NCBI GenBank assembly: GCA_963820795.1
Contig: CAWGBJ010000018.1
Coordinates: forward strand, 62,001 to 126,000
From: Roseiarcus sp963820795
Lineage (GTDB): Bacteria; Pseudomonadota; Alphaproteobacteria; Rhizobiales; Beijerinckiaceae
DNA length: 64,000 nucleotides
Reading direction: 5' to 3'
The notes beneath the pieces are model-generated. The model saw only the letters and a list, made by a program, of their open reading frames with translations. It was not told where the DNA came from and made no database searches. Positions 6,540-15,532 of the stretch are shown here, piece by piece; the stretch's first letter is position 1, and every line of letters starts with the position of its first letter. The translations under genes and the position numbers were made by a program.

Positions 6540-9500
6540 ATGCCCAAGCGCACCGACATCTCTACGATCCTCATCATCGGCGCTGGGCCGATCATCATCG
6601 GCCAGGCCTGCGAGTTCGACTATTCAGGGACGCAGGCTTGCAAGGCCTTGCGCGCCGAAGGCTATCGAATTGTCCTGATCAACTCCAATCCAGCCACCAT
6701 CATGACCGATCCGGAGATGGCGGACCGGACGTACGTCGAGCCGATCACGCCGGAGATCGTCGCCAAGATCATCGCCAAGGAGCGCTACGCTTCGCCGGGC
6801 GGGTTCGCCCTCCTCCCCACCATGGGCGGGCAGACTGCGTTGAACTGCGCGCTGAGCCTCAGAAAAATGGGCGTTCTGGCGCAATTCGACGTCGAGATGA
6901 TCGGCGCGACCGCGGAGGCAATCGACAAGGCCGAAGACCGCGAGTTGTTTCGCGAGGCCATGACGAAGATCGGGCTTAAGACGCCGCGCTCCCACCACGT
7001 CAAAACGATCCCGCAGGCGCTCGGCGCGCTCGACGACATCGGCCTTCCCGCCATCATCCGCCCAAGCTTCACCATGGGAGGGACGGGCGGCGGCATCGCC
7101 TACAACAAGAGCGAGTTTATCGACATCGTCGAACGTGGGATCGACGCTTCGCCCACCAGCGAGGTGCTGATCGAGGAAAGCGTGCTCGGCTGGAAGGAAT
7201 TCGAGATGGAGGTCGTCCGCGACAAGGCGGATAATTGTATCATCGTCTGCTCGATCGAGAACATCGACCCGATGGGGGTCCACACTGGCAATTCGATCAC
7301 CATTGCGCCCGCGCTGACGCTCACAGACAAGGAATTCCAGATCATGCGCGACGCCGCAATCGCGGTGTTGCGCGAGATCGGTGTGGAGACTGGCGGCTCG
7401 AACGTGCAATTCGCCGTCAATCCGGCCGACGGACGCATGATCGTCATCGAAATGAACCCGCGCGTCTCGCGCTCGTCGGCGCTCGCCTCGAAGGCGACCG
7501 GCTTTCCGATCGCGAAGGTCGCGGCGAAGCTCGCCGTCGGTTACACGCTCGACGAGATCGCCAATGACATCACAGGCGGCGCGACGCCCGCTTCGTTCGA
7601 ACCGACGATCGATTACATCGTCACCAAGATCCCGCGTTTCGCCTTCGAGAAGTTTCCGGGCGCAGAGCCGGTGCTGACGACGGCGATGAAGTCGGTTGGC
7701 GAAGCGATGGCGATCGGCCGGACCTTCGCCGAATCGCTTCAGAAGGCGCTTCGTTCTCTCGAGACGGGCCTTGATGGTCTCGACGAGATCGAAATCGAGG
7801 GGCTCGGCAGGGGCGAGGACCACAACGTTCTGCGCGCCGCGATTGGCACGCCGACCCCTGACCGCATCCTCAAGGTCGCCCAGGCGATTCGGATGGGCAT
7901 GAGCGTCGAGGAGATCCACGAGGTTTCGAGGATCGACCCCTGGTTCCTTCAGCGTCTCGTGGAAATCGTGTCGCTCGAGGCCAAAGCGAGAGCCTGGGGC
8001 TTGCCCGAAGACGCCGGCAATCTGCGCCGGCTGAAGGCAGCCGGCTTTTCGGATGTGCGCCTGGCGCGGCTCACGGGGCTTGGCGAGGCCGACGTCGCCG
8101 CCGCCCGCAAGCGGCTCGGCGTGCTTCCGGTCTTTAAGCGAATCGACAGCTGCGCGGCGGAGTTCGCTTCCCCGACCGCCTATATGTACTCGACCTACGA
8201 GACCCCGTTCAGCGGACAGACGCGTTGTGAAGCGGAGCCGACGGACCGGGAAAAGGTGGTCATCCTGGGAGGCGGCCCGAATCGCATCGGGCAGGGGATC
8301 GAATTCGACTATTGTTGCTGCCATGCCTCATTCTCGCTGCGCGAGGCGGGCTACGAAACCATCATGATCAACTGCAATCCGGAGACGGTCTCGACTGACT
8401 ACGACACCTCGGACCGGCTCTATTTCGAACCCTTGACGGCCGAAGACGTGCTGGCCGTCCTCGACAAGGAGCGGGAAAGAGGGGTCCTGAAGGGCGTTAT
8501 CGTGCAGTTTGGCGGCCAGACGCCCTTGAAGCTCGCCCACGCGATCGAGAAATCCGGCGCGCCGATCCTCGGCACCTCGGTCAATTCGATCGATCTCGCC
8601 GAGGATCGGGACCGTTTCAAAAGGCTCCTCGATAAGCTCGGGCTCAAACAGCCGAAGAATGGGATCGCCTATTCGGTCGAGCAATCGAGGCTCATCGCCT
8701 CGGACCTCGGCCTGCCGCTGGTCGTGCGGCCATCCTACGTCCTTGGCGGCCGGGCGATGGCGATCATTCACGACGAGGGCGAACTCGACGACTATCTGCT
8801 CGGCGTGTTGCCGAGCTTGGTGCCCTCCGATGTCAAGTCTCGCTACCCAAACGATAAGACCGGGCAGATCAACACCGTTCTCGGCATGAACCCGCTCCTG
8901 TTCGACCGCTACCTGTCGGATGCGATCGAAATCGACGTAGACGCTCTTTCCGATGGCAAGACCGTGGCCGTGGCGGGTATCATGGAACACATCGAGGAGG
9001 CCGGAATTCATTCCGGCGATAGCGCCTGTTCCCTCCCGCCTCGCTCCTTGACCCCTCAAACGATCGCTGAACTCGAGGAGCAGACGCGAAAGCTTGCGTT
9101 GGCGCTCGATGTCGGCGGACTGATGAACGTGCAATACGCCCTTAAGGACGACGTCGTTTACGTGCTCGAGGTCAATCCGCGCGCCTCCCGCACTGTGCCC
9201 TTCGTCGCCAAGGTGATCGGGAAGCCGATCGCCAAGATCGCCAGCCGCGTGATGGCGGGCGAGCCGCTCTCCTCGTTCGATCTGAACCTCGTCAAGCTCG
9301 GTCACGTCGGCGTCAAGGAGGCTGTCTTTCCATTCGCCCGCTTCCCCGGCGTCGATACGGTGCTTGGACCGGAAATGCGGTCGACGGGCGAGGTGATGGG
9401 CATCGACAGATCATTCGAGGTCGCCTTCGCGAAGAGCCAGATCGGCGCGGGATCGCGCCCGCCGAAGGAGGGGGCGGTGTTCGTGTCGGTTCGTGACGCA

Positions 9501-9863
9501 GACAAGGAGCGAATCGTTGAACCGCTGCGAAAACTCCAGGCGCTCGGTTTCAAGATCCTCGCCACCAGCGGCACGCAAAAGTTCCTGATCTCGAAGGGGC
9601 TCAAGGCGGAGAAAGTCAACAAGGTTTCCGAAGGCCGCCCGAACGCCGCCGATGCGGTGCGCAACGGCGCCGTGCAACTGATGTTCAACACGACCGAAGG
9701 CGCGACTTCGCTGGCCAACTCGAAGCCCTTGCGGCGTGCCGCCCTCTTGCAAAAGACCCCTTATTACACCACACTTTCAGGAGCCATTGCGGCGGCTGAG
9801 GGCATTCGAGCCGTTGCAGCTGGCGAACTCGAAGTCAGAGCCTTGCAGGACTACTTGGCGTGA
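6540..9863 (+). CDS. carB: Carbamoyl-phosphate synthase large subunit
   Basis: A 1107-residue enzyme that makes carbamoyl phosphate from bicarbonate, ammonia (from CarA) and two ATP, feeding pyrimidine and arginine synthesis. Two homologous ATP-grasp halves are evident: IIGAGPIIIGQACEFDYSGT at residues 11-30 and ILGGGPNRIGQGIEFDYCCC near 577-596. Each is followed by an ATP-grasp core ending in EMNPRVSRSSALASKATG or EVNPRASRTVPFVAKVIG. An MGS-like allosteric domain closes the protein (PKEGAVFVSVRDADK...LATSGTQKFL). The ATG at 6540 is used; the longer open frame has no similarity. carA is not in the window. greA follows after 21 bases. Confidence 0.97.
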   Translation: MPKRTDISTILIIGAGPIIIGQACEFDYSGTQACKALRAEGYRIVLINSNPATIMTDPEMADRTYVEPITPEIVAKIIAKERYASPGGFALLPTMGGQTALNCALSLRKMGVLAQFDVEMIGATAEAIDKAEDRELFREAMTKIGLKTPRSHHVKTIPQALGALDDIGLPAIIRPSFTMGGTGGGIAYNKSEFIDIVERGIDASPTSEVLIEESVLGWKEFEMEVVRDKADNCIIVCSIENIDPMGVHTGNSITIAPALTLTDKEFQIMRDAAIAVLREIGVETGGSNVQFAVNPADGRMIVIEMNPRVSRSSALASKATGFPIAKVAAKLAVGYTLDEIANDITGGATPASFEPTIDYIVTKIPRFAFEKFPGAEPVLTTAMKSVGEAMAIGRTFAESLQKALRSLETGLDGLDEIEIEGLGRGEDHNVLRAAIGTPTPDRILKVAQAIRMGMSVEEIHEVSRIDPWFLQRLVEIVSLEAKARAWGLPEDAGNLRRLKAAGFSDVRLARLTGLGEADVAAARKRLGVLPVFKRIDSCAAEFASPTAYMYSTYETPFSGQTRCEAEPTDREKVVILGGGPNRIGQGIEFDYCCCHASFSLREAGYETIMINCNPETVSTDYDTSDRLYFEPLTAEDVLAVLDKERERGVLKGVIVQFGGQTPLKLAHAIEKSGAPILGTSVNSIDLAEDRDRFKRLLDKLGLKQPKNGIAYSVEQSRLIASDLGLPLVVRPSYVLGGRAMAIIHDEGELDDYLLGVLPSLVPSDVKSRYPNDKTGQINTVLGMNPLLFDRYLSDAIEIDVDALSDGKTVAVAGIMEHIEEAGIHSGDSACSLPPRSLTPQTIAELEEQTRKLALALDVGGLMNVQYALKDDVVYVLEVNPRASRTVPFVAKVIGKPIAKIASRVMAGEPLSSFDLNLVKLGHVGVKEAVFPFARFPGVDTVLGPEMRSTGEVMGIDRSFEVAFAKSQIGAGSRPPKEGAVFVSVRDADKERIVEPLRKLQALGFKILATSGTQKFLISKGLKAEKVNKVSEGRPNAADAVRNGAVQLMFNTTEGATSLANSKPLRRAALLQKTPYYTTLSGAIAAAEGIRAVAAGELEVRALQDYLA

Positions 9864-9884
9864 CGGCGCGAGGAGGCGTCGCCC

Positions 9885-10391
9885 GTGTCTAACAATTTTG
9901 ACGGATCTCTCATGGACAAGTTGCCGATCACGGCCGAAGGCCACGCTGCGTTAGAGGCTGAATTTCTCCGCCGTCAACAAGTTGAGCGCCCGCGCATTAT
10001 CGCGGCTATCGCGGAGGCGCGAACGCACGGCGACCTTTCGGAAAACGCCGAATACCACTCGGCAAAGGAGGCCCAGTCGCACAACGAAGGCCGAATCGTC
10101 GAACTCGAGGACCTCTTGCAGCGCGCAGAGGTCATCGACGTGTCGAAGTTGACGGGAAACACCGTCAAGTTCGGCGCGACGGTGACGCTCATCGACGAGG
10201 ACACGGATAAGCAAAAGGTGTTCCAGATCGTCGGCGAGACCGAGGCTGACGTCAGGTCCGGCAAGGTTTCGATCTCCTCGCCGACCGGGCGCGCGCTGAT
10301 CGGCAAACGAGCCGGCGACAGCGTCGAGGTGAGTACGCCAGGCGGCGGCAAGAGCTATGAGATCGTCAATGTCTCCTATATAGTGTCGTGA
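9885..10391 (+). CDS. greA: Transcription elongation factor GreA
   Basis: GreA rescues backtracked RNA polymerase by inserting its coiled coil into the secondary channel and stimulating transcript cleavage. The N-terminal coiled coil with its acidic tip (HGDLSENAEYHSAKEAQSHN) and the C-terminal FKBP-like domain (ISSPTGRALIGKRAGDSVEV) are intact. Two starts are possible. GTG at 9885 is preceded by GAGGAGG at good spacing and gives 168 residues; ATG at 9912 gives 159, closer to the usual length. The Shine-Dalgarno sequence favours the first. It follows carB closely. Confidence 0.95.
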   Translation: MSNNFDGSLMDKLPITAEGHAALEAEFLRRQQVERPRIIAAIAEARTHGDLSENAEYHSAKEAQSHNEGRIVELEDLLQRAEVIDVSKLTGNTVKFGATVTLIDEDTDKQKVFQIVGETEADVRSGKVSISSPTGRALIGKRAGDSVEVSTPGGGKSYEIVNVSYIVS

Positions 10392-10429
10392 AAGCCCCGC
10401 TGGGCTTTCTGCGCGAGAGGGAGGTCCCC

Positions 10430-10927
10430 ATGCCGGCGCCCGTTTTCAGTCGCCGGGCCGCGCTTTCTGCCTTGGCGGCGCTCGCGCCCTGCATTGCCTT
10501 CGCACAGGCCGCCGTCCCGTTCCGCGGCGTTCAGGTGGACGTCGGGCCGCTACGCGCCAACGTGGGCGACCCCACAGCGGCCTGGGTCGAGGAAGCGCTG
10601 CCTGGGTTCCTCGCTGAGGCGCTGGGGCCTTACCTTCAGCCTCGCGACCACAGGGCTGCCCTGCTCATTGTTCGAATCGACTGGCTCTATCTCGGCCCGA
10701 ACAGCGGCGGTACGGGGCCTCTCGGTTCGTCGCAAGACACGATAGAGGGCGTCCTCATCGTCCACGGACCCCGCGGCACGATGCCGGAGCTGACGCCGCT
10801 GAGGGCGACCAGCAATTACTATCCGAGTCCCGTCGATCAGCCGCTCAGAGTCCAATCGAACCACGACCGGATCGTGGCGCTGGCGAGGAACTACGCCTAT
10901 TGGGCGCCGAGGCAGCTTGGGCTCTAG
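10430..10927 (+). CDS. Exported protein of unknown function with Tat-like signal
   Basis: A 165-residue protein. The N-terminus has a twin arginine in FSRRAALSALAALAPCIAFA followed by QAAVPF, a Tat-like or Sec signal peptide with cleavage after CIAFA. The mature part has no recognised domain; it contains DTIEGVLIVHGPRGTMPELT and ends NYAYWAPRQLGL. ATG 10430 is preferred over an upstream frame opening at 10388 because it places the signal directly at the start and has GGGAGGT upstream. It could be transcribed with greA. Confidence 0.65.
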   Translation: MPAPVFSRRAALSALAALAPCIAFAQAAVPFRGVQVDVGPLRANVGDPTAAWVEEALPGFLAEALGPYLQPRDHRAALLIVRIDWLYLGPNSGGTGPLGSSQDTIEGVLIVHGPRGTMPELTPLRATSNYYPSPVDQPLRVQSNHDRIVALARNYAYWAPRQLGL

Positions 10928-10989
10928 CCCGAAGTTTCGATTGTTCGCGCGGGCTAACTTATTGACTTTGAATTCAATCGGCAGCGGGT

Positions 10990-11355
10990 TCGGTTACAGG
11001 CGATCGCCGTCGGACAAGCTGCAGATTGTTTACGGGCTACTCTGCAACCGCGCGGATCGCATGCTCGCGGCCGAAACAGCCGATCCCGAGACGCTGGGTA
11101 GCCAAGTGCAGAATCTCAAAGCGCGCTTCAGACTTGATCGAGTGGTTGTTGTGGGCGACCGCCGGCTCTTCGCATCCGCGTGGACCTGGAGCCGGCAGGA
11201 CTCGAATAAATCACCACGCTCCGCACCCCGCAGATCAAAGGAGAGCCGATCGATGCTGGTCCGCTGCGGCTCCCGCTGTTCGACGATCGCGATCTCGCCG
11301 AGATCGCTTCTCACGACTGCTCGGGCGAGCGGCTGATCGTCTGCCGCTATCCGCC
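10990..11355 (+). pseudogene. IS1634-family (IS4-like) transposase remnant
   Basis: One frame reads LQIVYGLLCNRADRM, then ADPETLGSQVQNLKARFRLD and RVVVVGDRR. After a frame change and an in-frame stop it continues ITTLRTPQIKGEPIDAGPLR and FDDRDLAEIASHDCSGERLI. These are the middle DDE-domain blocks of IS1634 transposases (IVYGLL...GNTADP.TL..QV..LK.RF.L..VV.VGDRG; LRAPQIK). Both termini are missing. It is a fossil directly upstream of the APH-fold kinase gene. Confidence 0.7.
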
Positions 11356-11382
11356 GGCGGGTGGACTCGACTATCTTTCAGC

Positions 11383-12600
11383 ATGGCCGCCGTTGACCCA
11401 GCCGAGGATGAAGCGCCGCCGCCGCGATCCGCGCGACTGGTTCTGGTGACGCCCGCCGGGGTCGTCGTCGGCAGCCTCCCGGCGGTCCCTGTTTCGACCC
11501 CGTGGTGGCCGGATGTTGAACCGGTCGTCCGCGCAACCAGAGAACGCCGCGGCGTCGTCGTCACTGTCCTGCGGCTCTTGGAGGCCGAACGGTCTCAACC
11601 GCATGGCGGCGAGGTCGCCTACTTGGCGGAGACCCCTGAGCCCGTTGACGCCGAGCCGTGGCGGGGTCGACTGCGCCCGCACCGTCTGCGCCAGCGTTAC
11701 GCCGAGCCCGGCGGCCCGGCGGCTGATCTGGCTTGGGCGAAGTCTTCGCTCCTGCAGGTCGGCCTGGTCCCCCTGGGACGGGCAACGCAGATCCGCACCT
11801 GGAACCTGTCGAGCATCTGGCGAATCCCGACAGAAAGCGAGACGGTTTGGCTAAAGTCTGTGCCGCCGTTCTTTGCTCATGAGGGACGTCTCATGTCGGC
11901 CCTGGCGAGAGAATGCGTTCCGGCTGTTCTTGGCTTTGACGCGGCGCGGATGCTTCTCCGGGAGGCGCCTGGCGACGACCTGCATCACGCTGACCCGTCG
12001 CAGCTCACGGACATGGTCGAGCTGCTGCTCGGCATCCAACTCGACTGGCGCGACCGGCTGGACCTTTTGCTCTCTTTCGGCCTGCCGGACTGGCGCGGGC
12101 CGGCGCTGATCCCGCTCATTGCCGATGTGGTGTCCCGCACCGAAAGCCGTCTCTCCGCAGAGCAAAGGGAAGCGCTGGCGAAATTCGTTGAGCGATTGCC
12201 GGGGAGATTTGCCGATCTCGCCGCATGCGGCTTGCCGGATACGCTCGTGCACGGGGATTTTCACCCTGGAAACGTCCGTGGCGAAGGACGCAAGCTCATC
12301 CTGCTCGATTGGGCGGACAGCGGCATAGGGCATCCGCTACTCGACCAATCCGCCTTTCTGGAACGATTGCCGACCGAGGCGGTCCCGTCGGTGACGGATT
12401 TCTGGGCTCGCCGATGGCTTGACTTGTTGCCATACTCGAACCCGGCGAGGGCCGCGGCGCTGATCGCGCCGATCGCCGCGGCGCGGCACGCCGTGATCTA
12501 TCGCCGCTTCCTCGACAATATCGAACCCTCGGAGCATCCGTACCATCGGTCCGACCCAGTCCGTTGGCTTGGTAGAGCGGTAGCTCTGCTTAATCATTGA
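11383..12600 (+). CDS. Aminoglycoside phosphotransferase-fold kinase
   Basis: A 405-residue protein with an unrecognised N-terminal half of about 150 residues containing LVLVTPAGVVVGSLPAVPVS, and a C-terminal APH/choline-kinase fold. The catalytic loop is LVHGDFHPGNVRGEG (HGDxHxxN) and the metal-binding segment ILLDWADSGIGHPLLD. The family phosphorylates small hydroxylated molecules; the substrate is unknown and antibiotic resistance should not be assumed. ATG 11383 is the first Met after the transposase fossil; the frame is open upstream but that sequence belongs to the fossil. Confidence 0.75.
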   Translation: MAAVDPAEDEAPPPRSARLVLVTPAGVVVGSLPAVPVSTPWWPDVEPVVRATRERRGVVVTVLRLLEAERSQPHGGEVAYLAETPEPVDAEPWRGRLRPHRLRQRYAEPGGPAADLAWAKSSLLQVGLVPLGRATQIRTWNLSSIWRIPTESETVWLKSVPPFFAHEGRLMSALARECVPAVLGFDAARMLLREAPGDDLHHADPSQLTDMVELLLGIQLDWRDRLDLLLSFGLPDWRGPALIPLIADVVSRTESRLSAEQREALAKFVERLPGRFADLAACGLPDTLVHGDFHPGNVRGEGRKLILLDWADSGIGHPLLDQSAFLERLPTEAVPSVTDFWARRWLDLLPYSNPARAAALIAPIAAARHAVIYRRFLDNIEPSEHPYHRSDPVRWLGRAVALLNH

Positions 12601-13078
12601 ACCCTTGTGCGCATCCGTCGCCGAACCAGCGGTTCCAGCAGCACGGGCTCGCGTCGACCAGGTTCTCTCATGCCGCGTCCGCGGCATTTCCGGCATTTGA
12701 GCTTATTTTGCTCTATCGGCAATTCTCCCTTAAAAGAGCAAATCAGCCTCCGATTGACGTCCAGCGAAGTTTCGCTGATGCGCTTGAAACTTGCCGCAAA
12801 GGCGAAGGTATTTTCTTGAATTCGAATTCTTGCAGCGGATGGCTTCCGGCTCTGACGGTAGGTACGGCGCAGCAACGAGAGACCATACAGCGGGAACCGA
12901 TAGACGGTTAAGTCCCAGAATTGTTTCGGTTGGGGCCCCGCCCCAGCACCCAATACGCGCCGCTCCTTCTCGCGAAGCTCTATGGCGTGACCACTCCCGT
13001 CGCCAAACCGTGCGCCCGACGACGATGGAGGCCGGCAACCGAGGGGCATGCGAGGATGGTATCACGAGGAACCCGATC
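12601..13078. other. Intergenic stretch without a supported gene
   Basis: About 480 bp with no recognisable coding sequence. An inverted pair TTTGCTCT/AGAGCAAA spanning about 12708-12745 could form a loose hairpin downstream of the kinase gene. Nothing else is supported. Confidence 0.4.
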
Positions 13079-13309
13079 ATGCCCCTGAGATTTTTTGGCG
13101 CGAGCCTCGTGACGTTCGCTCTTGGCGCGGCCCTTCCGGCTCAGGCTCAGTTCATGACGAGCTTTCCGGCGATAATCATTGTTCCGCCCGCGCAAAATTC
13201 GGTCGCGCCGAATCCCAATCGGACGGGGGCGCTGGACAAGACAAGAGCCTCCATCGACTCGGCGGAACCCGCGCCAAAGTATCAAGGCCGGACGCAGGTG
13301 GACCGCTAG
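13079..13309 (+). CDS. Small exported protein, unknown
   Basis: A 76-residue frame with a clear signal peptide (MPLRFFGASLVTFALGAALP, then AQAQ) and a short mature chain rich in Pro, Asn and Ala (PAIIIVPPAQNSVAPNPNRT). No domain is recognised. The start is set by the signal peptide; the open frame extends upstream without similarity. It is probably periplasmic or secreted. Confidence 0.5.
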   Translation: MPLRFFGASLVTFALGAALPAQAQFMTSFPAIIIVPPAQNSVAPNPNRTGALDKTRASIDSAEPAPKYQGRTQVDR

Positions 13310-13551
13310 GGTGATGACTTTACCGCTCGCATCCCGAGAGCGACTTTCTCAAGGAAACCCTTTTGGTCTAACAGCGCCGAACTTTTTCGCTCCGATTGAC
13401 AGCCTGTCAGCCCCGCGCTCTACAATCGTGCTGGCAGAAACCGATCGCGCCGGCCGGCCGCGCCGACCTCGCGCCGCCAGTTCGGTCTCGGTTTCCTGCG
13501 ACAACGGGAGTGACGCCTTCCTCGCCACCTGAGCAGGTTGGGGATCAAAAG

Positions 13552-14913
13552 ATGTCCAGTGCAGGGCTAGCCGGACGCGGGACGGGGCAAAACGTCGAAA
13601 TGGCCGCGCCTCCGGGCGTCGGCCGTCGCCGATGGACGATCGGCGTGCTGCTCGGCGTCGGAATTCTCATCAACTACTTTGATCGGGTGAACATCTCGGT
13701 CGCAGCCCCGCAGCTGCAGAAGGAATTCGGACTGACGCCAGTCGAGCTCGGGCTTCTGTTTAGCGCCTTCTTCTGGACCTACGCCATTCTGCAGGTGCCG
13801 GTGGGCATGGTGCTCGACCGCTTCGGCGTCATGACCGTCAGTCGGGTCGGCGCGTTTCTGTGGGGCGTCGCGTCGGGCGTGGTCGTGCTGGCCAGCGGCT
13901 TCGGTACGATCTTCGCCGCGCGAATGCTGCTTGGCGTGGCCGAGGCGCCGGCCTTTCCGGCCAACTCGAAGGCGACCGGCTATTGGTTCCCGCGTAGCGA
14001 ACGCTCGCTGGCGACCGCCATTTTTGACGCGGCGGCAAAATTCTCCAACGTCATTGGGGTCCCCCTGGTGGCCTTCGCCGTGGTCTCGTTCGGCTGGCGC
14101 TGGGGTTTTGGGCTGACGGCGCTGTTGAGCTTCGCCTATTTCGTCGCCTACTGGTTCATCTATCGCGATCCGAGCGCGGACGCGAAGGTGAGCCGCGAAG
14201 AGTTGACCTATATCCGCGAGGGCGGCGCCACGCCCGAGGGGACCGCGGAGGCCAGCCCGTTCGCGATGCTCGGCTACCTCCTGCGCAATCGCAAGGTGTG
14301 GGGGCTCACCATTGGCTTCGCTGCCTACGGCTATTGTTTCTATCTCTTTTTGACCTGGCTGCCGGGATATCTAGTCACGGCGATGCACATGAGCATCATC
14401 AAATCCGCCGGTTACGCCGCCATCCCATGGCTTTGCGCGACCATCGCCGATCTTGTCGTGGGCGGCTGGCTGGTCGACAGGATGATCGCCCAGGGCCACG
14501 ACGAGACGCGCGTGCGCAAGACGGTGCTGGTCGGCGGGATGATCCTCGGGCTTGCGGTTTTCGGCGCGACGATGACGACCACCCCGTTCTGGGCGATCGT
14601 CTGGATCTCGATCGCGCTCAGCGGACTGGCGGCAGCGGCGCCTGTCGGGTGGTCGATCCCGTCCCTGATCGCGCCGCGCGGGGGCACCGGCGCCATCGGC
14701 GGCGTGATGAATTTCTTCAATAACCTCATGGGGGCGGTGGCGCCCGCGGTGACCGGGCTTCTCGTGGGAGAGTCGAGCTCGTTCTCGAGCGCCTTCCTGG
14801 TGGCCGGCTGCGTGCTGCTGGTCGGGATTTTCTTCTATGTCGTGGTGCTCGGCCGGATCGAGCCGATCCCTGAGCCGGACGCCGGGCAATCGACGGGGGC
14901 CAGCGCGCCGTGA
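13552..14913 (+). CDS. MFS transporter, anion:cation symporter type (sugar-acid uptake)
   Basis: A 453-residue major facilitator protein with 12 predicted membrane helices. INYFDRVNISVAAPQLQKEF in helix 1 and the DRFGVMTVSRVGA loop between helices 2 and 3 are signatures of the ACS family (galactonate, glucarate and hexuronate carriers). The ATG at 13552 follows a GGGGAT Shine-Dalgarno-like sequence. Its last codons overlap the GTG of a gluconokinase gene, so a gluconate-type sugar acid is the likely cargo. Substrate assignment is by context only. Confidence 0.85.
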   Translation: MSSAGLAGRGTGQNVEMAAPPGVGRRRWTIGVLLGVGILINYFDRVNISVAAPQLQKEFGLTPVELGLLFSAFFWTYAILQVPVGMVLDRFGVMTVSRVGAFLWGVASGVVVLASGFGTIFAARMLLGVAEAPAFPANSKATGYWFPRSERSLATAIFDAAAKFSNVIGVPLVAFAVVSFGWRWGFGLTALLSFAYFVAYWFIYRDPSADAKVSREELTYIREGGATPEGTAEASPFAMLGYLLRNRKVWGLTIGFAAYGYCFYLFLTWLPGYLVTAMHMSIIKSAGYAAIPWLCATIADLVVGGWLVDRMIAQGHDETRVRKTVLVGGMILGLAVFGATMTTTPFWAIVWISIALSGLAAAAPVGWSIPSLIAPRGGTGAIGGVMNFFNNLMGAVAPAVTGLLVGESSSFSSAFLVAGCVLLVGIFFYVVVLGRIEPIPEPDAGQSTGASAP

Positions 14914-15485
14914 GCCAGCCCGAACGGCGACCGCTGGAGCCGGCTTCGCCCCGCGCATGGGCTCTGGTGATCATGGGCGTGTCCGGCAGCGGGAAGTCCA
15001 CGGTCGGCGAGTTTCTCGCGCAGCGCCTCGGCTGGGAAATGATTGAAGGCGACCGCCTGCACCCGCCCGCGAACGTCGAGAAGATGCGGCAGGGAATCCC
15101 GCTCGACGACCGAGACCGGGAGCCATGGCTCGACAAAATCGGGGAACAGCTGAGGGCCTGGGCCGCCGCGGGCCGCTCGGGCCTGCTGACATGCTCGGCT
15201 TTGAAGCGCGCCTACCGCGCCCGAATTCTCGCGGCGCGGCCCGACGTCCGCTTCGTGTACCTGAAGGGCTCGGCGGAGCTGGTCGGCCGTCGGGTGAGCG
15301 CGCGGCATCACGAATACATGCCGGCTTCCCTCCTCAAGAGCCAGTTCGAGACCCTCGAGGAGCCTATGCCAGGCGAGCCGGTGATCGTCGTGGACGTCGG
15401 CGACCCCCCCGACATCGAGGTCCGGAAGATCATCGACGCGCTTGGCCTCTGCGGTTCGAGAACGGAGCCGGGCGTGAACGCCTGA
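14910..15485 (+). CDS. gntK: Gluconokinase
   Basis: A 191-residue P-loop kinase (GVSGSGKST at about residues 23-31) that phosphorylates D-gluconate to 6-phosphogluconate for the Entner-Doudoroff or pentose-phosphate route. The family blocks EGDRLHPPANVEKMRQGIPL, DDRDREPWLD, TCSALKRAYR and MPASLLKSQFETLEEP are present. The GTG start overlaps the transporter stop by four bases, so uptake and phosphorylation are coupled in one transcript. Confidence 0.92.
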   Translation: MSQPERRPLEPASPRAWALVIMGVSGSGKSTVGEFLAQRLGWEMIEGDRLHPPANVEKMRQGIPLDDRDREPWLDKIGEQLRAWAAAGRSGLLTCSALKRAYRARILAARPDVRFVYLKGSAELVGRRVSARHHEYMPASLLKSQFETLEEPMPGEPVIVVDVGDPPDIEVRKIIDALGLCGSRTEPGVNA

Positions 15486-15532
15486 CTGTGCGTCGCGGTC
15501 GATATCAAACGCGCCATAGGCCGCTGGCCATC

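Noticed and set aside
6624..8324. A 566-codon minus-strand open frame
   Set aside because: It is fully antisense to carB, whose motifs are unmistakable; composition is that of a shadow frame.
11383..12600. An antibiotic-resistance gene
   Set aside because: The kinase has only the general APH catalytic loop; the fold covers many metabolic kinases and no specific resistance family is matched.
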